Assembly: GCA_023128035.1 (NCBI GenBank)
Contig: JAGMES010000147.1
Coordinates: 1 to 10,659, forward strand
Direction of reading: 5' to 3'
DNA: 10,659 nt
Source of the DNA: Halanaerobiales bacterium
Lineage (GTDB): Bacteria > Bacillota_F > Halanaerobiia > DY22613
The notes beneath the pieces are model-generated. The model had not been told where the DNA came from. It worked only from the letters and a program-made list of their open reading frames with translations, and did not search any database. How positions within the stretch are numbered: the first letter of the stretch is position 1; the number at the start of each line of letters is the position of its first letter. The translations under genes were made by a program, and so were the position numbers. Below are positions 7,082-10,659 of the stretch, in pieces.

Positions 7082-9280
7082 TTAAATTCTCTCTATTGGT
7101 GCATATGCAAGTAGCACCTTCTTTAGACCACCAGCGCCAGGGAAGATAATATCTAGTTCTTGATTTTGACCTTCACCACGAACTCCTACTACAGTTCCAG
7201 GGCCAAATTTAGGATGACGAACTTTCTCTCCCCCGGAGTATTGACCAAACTTAATTCCATTGCTAGTCTTTTGTTCCGTCATTCGAGGCTTGATCTTACC
7301 CATGTTTTGATTATCACTGGTTTGACTACACCTCTGTGGTGTTTGTTCCCTTTCTTCCTCTTCAAATCCAAAAAGTTTTGGTGGAATGTCCGCTAAAAAA
7401 CGTGAAGGACTATGGTATTTAGTTTTTCCAAAGACCATCCTGGTAGTTGCAAAACTCATATAAAGTTTTTTCATAGCTCTGGTGATTCCAACATAACAAA
7501 GTCTGCGTTCCTCTTCTAAAGCATCCTCATCTTCCATTGACCGCGTATGCGGAAAAATATTTTCCTCCAGCCCTGATAAAAAGACAACTGGAAACTCAAG
7601 ACCTTTAACTGTATGCAATGTCATTAAAAGAACCGCATCATCACCTTGATCTACCGAATCTAAATCTGTAACTAATGCAATTTCTTCTAAGAAAGAACCT
7701 ACTGTATAACCCTGACCGCCTTTAATCGTTTCTTCCATCACAGAGAAAAGTTCCTGGATGTTCTCAATCCGAGTTTGTGCTTCAATAGTACCTTCTAACT
7801 CTAATTCTCTTAAATAACCAGTCTTGTCCAACATCTCTTTTGTAAGATCAGTTACTTTAGCTTCTTCACTCAACCCGCGTAATCTTTCCATCATTTCATA
7901 AAATTTCGCCAGTCCACTTTTAGCCTTCCCACGGATAGTTAATATATGATTCACCTTTCCTGCGGCTTCATATAAGCTCAATCCATGGTGTAAAGCGAAT
8001 TCAGTCAGACGCTCTACTGAAGTAGCACCAATTCCTCGACGAGGTCGATTGATAATCCGAGTAAAAGCTACATCATCTGCAGGGTTATAGATCAACCGTA
8101 AATAAGCCAGAATATCTTTGATCTCCATTCTATCATAGAATTTTAAGCCTCCAACAACTTTATAAGGAACTCGATTACGCATCAAAGCATCCTCTAAAAC
8201 ACGAGACTGTGCATTGGTTCTATAAAGAATAGCACAATCTAAGTAGTTATGTTCTTTTCGACGAAGTTCTAAAATCTGGTGAACTATAAATTGACCTTCC
8301 TCTCGATCTGAGGATGCCTTAAAAAGATTTATATACTCACCTACACCATTCTCTTCTGTTGGTCTAAGCCGTTTTTCCTTACGATTTGTATTTTTAACAA
8401 TAACGTGGTGAGCTGCATCTAAAATTCGTTGAGTAGAGCGGTAATTCTGTTCCAATTTAATTACTGTAGCATCTGGATGATCTTCTTCAAAGCTTAAGAT
8501 ATTGCGAATATCTGCTCCCCGAAATCCATAAATACTCTGATCAGGGTCTCCTACTACACAGAGATTCCGATGATCTTCAGCCAAAAGGTTGACCAACACG
8601 TACTGAGCATGGTTTGTATCCTGATACTCATCCACCAGAATATATCTAAATCTACGTTGATAGTATTCTTTAACAAGCTCATTTTCCCGGAATAGTTTAA
8701 CTGTCAAACCAATTAGATCGTCAAAATCCAAAGCATTGTTAACTTTTAATAAATCCTGATAAGGCCCATATACATCACTTACAATCTTCTCCATGTAGTC
8801 TCCAACTTGATTTGCATATGCATCAGGGCCAATCAACTCATTCTTTGCGCTACTAATGAAAGATTGAATAGCTCGAGGTTTAAACCTTTTGTCATCGATA
8901 TTTAGCTTTTTCAATATCTGACGAATCGCTGTCAACTGATCTGCAGTATCATAAATAACAAAGTTACTTTTATAGCCTAGCTTTTCTATCTCTCTACGCA
9001 AGATGCGCAAACAGATTGAGTGAAATGTTCCAAGCCATAATCCTTCACCACCCTGTCCTAAGAGTCTTTTTACACGTTCTTTCATCTCATTAGCAGCTTT
9101 ATTGGTAAAGGTTACTGAAAGAATATTGTATGGGTAAATTCCTTGTTGAATTAAATAGGCAATACGATGTGTTAGTACTCTGGTTTTACCTGAACCAGCA
9201 CCTGCGAGTAATAATAATGGGCCATCGATGTGTTGGACGGCTTGCGCTTGTTCTGGGTTTAAGCCTTGTACGATGTTCAT
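7082..9280 (-). CDS. pcrA: ATP-dependent DNA helicase PcrA (UvrD/Rep superfamily 1A)
   Basis: PcrA is a 3'-5' DNA helicase used in nucleotide excision repair, plasmid rolling-circle replication, and clearing RecA or RNA polymerase from DNA. The 732-residue protein has all SF1A motifs. The Q motif LNPEQAQAV is at 7-15, Walker A GAGSGKT at 27-33 and the Walker B DEYQD at 217-221. GDPDQSIYGFRGA is at 244-256, followed by QNYRST, TLHTVKGLEF and YVGITRA in the C-terminal half. The last 45 residues (VRHPKFGPGTVVGV to the end) form the Tudor-like domain that contacts RNA polymerase in PcrA, which separates it from Rep. GGAGG stands 7 bases before the ATG at 9278-9280. It is the first gene of a pcrA-ligA operon, an arrangement common in Firmicutes. 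The preceding leader contains a small stable hairpin. Confidence 0.98.
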   Translation of the reverse strand: MNIVQGLNPEQAQAVQHIDGPLLLLAGAGSGKTRVLTHRIAYLIQQGIYPYNILSVTFTNKAANEMKERVKRLLGQGGEGLWLGTFHSICLRILRREIEKLGYKSNFVIYDTADQLTAIRQILKKLNIDDKRFKPRAIQSFISSAKNELIGPDAYANQVGDYMEKIVSDVYGPYQDLLKVNNALDFDDLIGLTVKLFRENELVKEYYQRRFRYILVDEYQDTNHAQYVLVNLLAEDHRNLCVVGDPDQSIYGFRGADIRNILSFEEDHPDATVIKLEQNYRSTQRILDAAHHVIVKNTNRKEKRLRPTEENGVGEYINLFKASSDREEGQFIVHQILELRRKEHNYLDCAILYRTNAQSRVLEDALMRNRVPYKVVGGLKFYDRMEIKDILAYLRLIYNPADDVAFTRIINRPRRGIGATSVERLTEFALHHGLSLYEAAGKVNHILTIRGKAKSGLAKFYEMMERLRGLSEEAKVTDLTKEMLDKTGYLRELELEGTIEAQTRIENIQELFSVMEETIKGGQGYTVGSFLEEIALVTDLDSVDQGDDAVLLMTLHTVKGLEFPVVFLSGLEENIFPHTRSMEDEDALEEERRLCYVGITRAMKKLYMSFATTRMVFGKTKYHSPSRFLADIPPKLFGFEEEEREQTPQRCSQTSDNQNMGKIKPRMTEQKTSNGIKFGQYSGGEKVRHPKFGPGTVVGVRGEGQNQELDIIFPGAGGLKKVLLAYAPIERI

Positions 9281-9318
9281 GTTGAGTCCTCCTTCTTTTT
9301 ATATGCTCATCACAAAAG

Positions 9319-9340
9319 AATGCCATATTGCTATGGCATT
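9319..9340 (-). promoter_or_regulatory. Leader hairpin with GNRA-type tetraloop upstream of pcrA
   Basis: In pcrA sense the sequence AATGCCATA, loop GCAA, TATGGCATT forms a perfect 9-base-pair stem. GCAA is a member of the stable GNRA tetraloop class. The hairpin ends about 40 bases before the pcrA start codon and is followed by TTCTTTTG, a weak U-rich run. It could be an attenuator or an mRNA 5'-stabilising hairpin, or simply chance; nothing here shows it is regulated. Confidence 0.5.
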
Positions 9341-9422
9341 TCTGGTAATATTTTCGGTCAATGCGAAAACTATTATGTGTAACTTTATTATATTTCTTGT
9401 TGGGTGGGGGGATTTCCTGCAA

Positions 9423-9466
9423 TCTAAGAAATTAAATCCACTATAGAGATGATTTAATTTCTTTAG
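9423..9466. repeat. Long imperfect palindrome
   Basis: AAGAAATTAAATC (9426-9438) and GATTTAATTTCTT (9451-9463) are perfect reverse complements over 13 bases. Pairing extends to CTA/TAG at the outside if one T is bulged. The 12-base loop is CACTATAGAGAT. Neither strand has a T-run after the stem, so it is not a standard terminator. It could be a relic of a small inverted-repeat element or a regulatory hairpin. Confidence 0.6.
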
Positions 9467-9476
9467 TTAACCATAA

Positions 9477-9516
9477 AAGAAAAAAATCTCAAGAGATAAA
9501 TATCTTGAGACTCTTT
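9477..9516 (-). terminator. Rho-independent terminator downstream of the MBL-fold gene
   Basis: On the minus strand TCTCAAGA and TCTTGAGA (complements of 9503-9510 and 9487-9494) form a perfect 8-base-pair stem with an 8-base loop. Seven Ts follow immediately, then CTTTT. It lies about 180 bases past the MBL stop codon and would insulate pcrA from upstream transcription. On the plus strand CTCTTT follows the stem, so weak bidirectional action is possible. Confidence 0.82.
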
Positions 9517-9689
9517 AACTCATATCAAGCATTAATTGTTTAACATAGCTGTTGAAGTAATGCCTAACTTTTCAATATTTCCTTAAATATTTTACGTCTT
9601 TTGTATTTTTTGATGGCAGATTTACAAAAATTAAATAATAGCTTATCATTAAGCTCATTTTTATATTATAACTCAAGTACATTTAATTT

Positions 9690-10659
9690 TTAAGTTATTT
9701 TTTTTGCAGCACCCTCATACTTTACATCTATTTCCTTTGGAAAATTTTCTAAAGGAAAAGTAAAAACAATATACCCATAATCTTCGAGGTCATCGGAAGA
9801 AATTCCAGTCTGGTGTACATCACCAAACATTTTATATGCCTCTATAATTTCCTTATTAGGTAAGTCAATAATATCCTTCTTCCTAAAGGATGTCGAGACA
9901 GCATGATTAAATTTTTCTAGATAATCCACAAGTTTATTTGCAGTTGTAGATCCATGATGTGGAATTTTAAAAACAGTATTACAACCAAATTTATCTTTTA
10001 TAGGAAAAACTTTTAATTCATCTATAGTGTGATTATCTAAATCTCCAGTTAAACAAAATGTTACTATTTCCGAACTTGTATCCACTTTAACCTGCAGTCT
10101 TAAAACTATAGAATAATAGTTTGGCTTTTCATGAAGCTTTTTATTATTCTCATGAATATCCTTTATCATTTTTAATGTATTTTCCCGTACGATATAAGAT
10201 ACAGGAGCTATTGCTTCCATAGAAAAATTGAATGTTTTAATTTTAACTCTAAAGTTAAAATTAAAAATGTTTCCACTACTGTGATTAGCTGAAATAAGAT
10301 ATCCATGAGTAATTTTTTCTTCAATTAAATTGAATATATCTCCATACTCAGTCTTTAAGCCTTCTTCAGTTAAACTATTTAATATTTCTCTTCTTGAAAT
10401 CCCTTCTGGCAAAATAAATACAGTTTCATCTGTTACATATTCAAATAATTCGGATAAACCCTTAGAATGGTCTAGATCCGTATGAGTCCAACAAATAAAA
10501 TTTAACTTTGTAATACCTTTATTTTCCAATAATTCTTTCGTCAAAAATCGTCCCCCAACTTTATAACTATCAATGACACCTACAAATTGATTTCCTATGT
10601 TAAGTATAATACTTTCACCCTGATTTTTATAACCTATAATATGATTCGACCACAAAAAG
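9690..10659 (-). CDS. ComEC-like metallo-beta-lactamase-fold hydrolase, 5' end probably outside the window
   Basis: About 321 residues of a stand-alone metallo-beta-lactamase (MBL) fold protein are visible. QGESIILNIGNQFVGVIDSY near the N-terminus matches the opening strands of ComEC/Rec2-type MBL domains. WTHTDLDHSKGL carries an HxDxDH metal motif (H58, D60, D62, H63, counted from the first visible codon pair), where Asp replaces the usual second His, as in ComEC. LTGD (202-205) and PHHGS (232-236) supply the later metal ligands and the ComEC-type HHGS. No membrane segments are visible, so this is not a DNA-uptake channel. Related soluble MBL proteins are thought to be nucleases or phosphodiesterases, and some occur in anti-phage loci; that role is only a possibility here. 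The only start in view is a TTG at 10653-10655 with four bases before it. The frame is still open at the edge, so a few upstream codons are probably missing. It is A/T-rich compared with pcrA-ligA. Confidence 0.82.
   Translation of the reverse strand, partial: FLWSNHIIGYKNQGESIILNIGNQFVGVIDSYKVGGRFLTKELLENKGITKLNFICWTHTDLDHSKGLSELFEYVTDETVFILPEGISRREILNSLTEEGLKTEYGDIFNLIEEKITHGYLISANHSSGNIFNFNFRVKIKTFNFSMEAIAPVSYIVRENTLKMIKDIHENNKKLHEKPNYYSIVLRLQVKVDTSSEIVTFCLTGDLDNHTIDELKVFPIKDKFGCNTVFKIPHHGSTTANKLVDYLEKFNHAVSTSFRKKDIIDLPNKEIIEAYKMFGDVHQTGISSDDLEDYGYIVFTFPLENFPKEIDVKYEGAAKKIT

Larger units (their letters stand above)
9281..9689. other. Gene-free intergenic stretch between the MBL gene and pcrA
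   Basis: These 409 bases hold no convincing gene. From right to left on the transcribed minus strand I see four things. First comes an A/T-rich stretch with a short open frame behind the MBL stop codon (9564-9668). Next are the MBL terminator near 9477-9516 and a long imperfect palindrome at 9423-9466. Last is a GCAA-loop hairpin at 9319-9340 in the presumed pcrA leader. A perfect TATAAT occurs on the minus strand at 9387-9392, but no acceptable -35 box stands 16-18 bases before it. The start site of pcrA therefore cannot be placed. Confidence 0.6.

Noticed and set aside
9300..9360. TTGACC on the minus strand near 9355-9360 as a -35 box for pcrA.
   Set aside because: No acceptable -10 box lies 16-18 bases downstream; that position falls in the GCAA-loop hairpin.
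9395..9415. G-rich run (TGGGTGGGGGG) upstream of pcrA as a possible G-quadruplex.
   Set aside because: Only two clear G-runs are present, fewer than the four needed.
9186..9446. Open frames on both strands overlapping the pcrA start.
   Set aside because: They overlap the conserved N-terminus of PcrA, lack ribosome binding sites, and resemble no protein family; they are shadows of the real gene.
9585..9650. A 28-codon minus-strand open frame starting MSLMISYYLIF behind the MBL gene.
   Set aside because: It has no ribosome binding site, and its composition is what A/T-rich DNA gives by chance.

Overview
The window looks like chromosomal DNA from an A/T-rich, low-GC Firmicute, most likely a diderm (two-membrane) lineage such as the Halanaerobiales. 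The pcrA-ligA pair, the PIN-PhoH protein and the strong GGAGG ribosome binding sites are Firmicute-like. The short secreted protein at 3395-3823 ends in a textbook outer-membrane beta-barrel C-terminus, which only makes sense with an outer membrane. The lineage is inferred from gene content and composition, not from a database search.

Layout: nearly everything is on the minus strand, so transcription runs right to left. Right edge (9690-10659): a probably 5'-truncated ComEC-like metallo-beta-lactamase-fold protein, followed by a strong terminator. A 409-base gene-free stretch (9281-9689) holds that terminator, a long imperfect palindrome and a small GCAA-loop hairpin in the pcrA leader. Next come pcrA (helicase) and ligA (NAD-dependent ligase), 33 bases apart and clearly an operon, ended by a terminator at about 4926-4969. 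A very A/T-rich dTDP-4-dehydrorhamnose-reductase-like gene follows, with its own near-perfect sigma-A promoter. Behind it lies a short remnant of an S9-family serine peptidase gene. The only plus-strand gene is the small predicted outer-membrane barrel (3395-3823), with its own terminator. It diverges from a secreted LysM-LysM-M23 cell-wall peptidase. That peptidase is followed by a heptamer tandem repeat, a radical SAM protein with a CX4CX2C cluster motif, and finally, behind its own strong promoter, a PIN-PhoH ATPase.

How the genes fit together: PcrA and LigA are housekeeping DNA replication and repair proteins. The M23 peptidase and the barrel protein are envelope genes arranged divergently around a short inverted repeat. 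The reductase-like gene, the S9 remnant and the MBL protein look like accessory or turned-over DNA beside the conserved core. I see no CRISPR array, tRNA, rRNA or intact mobile element. The best leads are the S9 peptidase relic, the barrel protein, and the MBL protein, whose upstream partners lie beyond the right edge.
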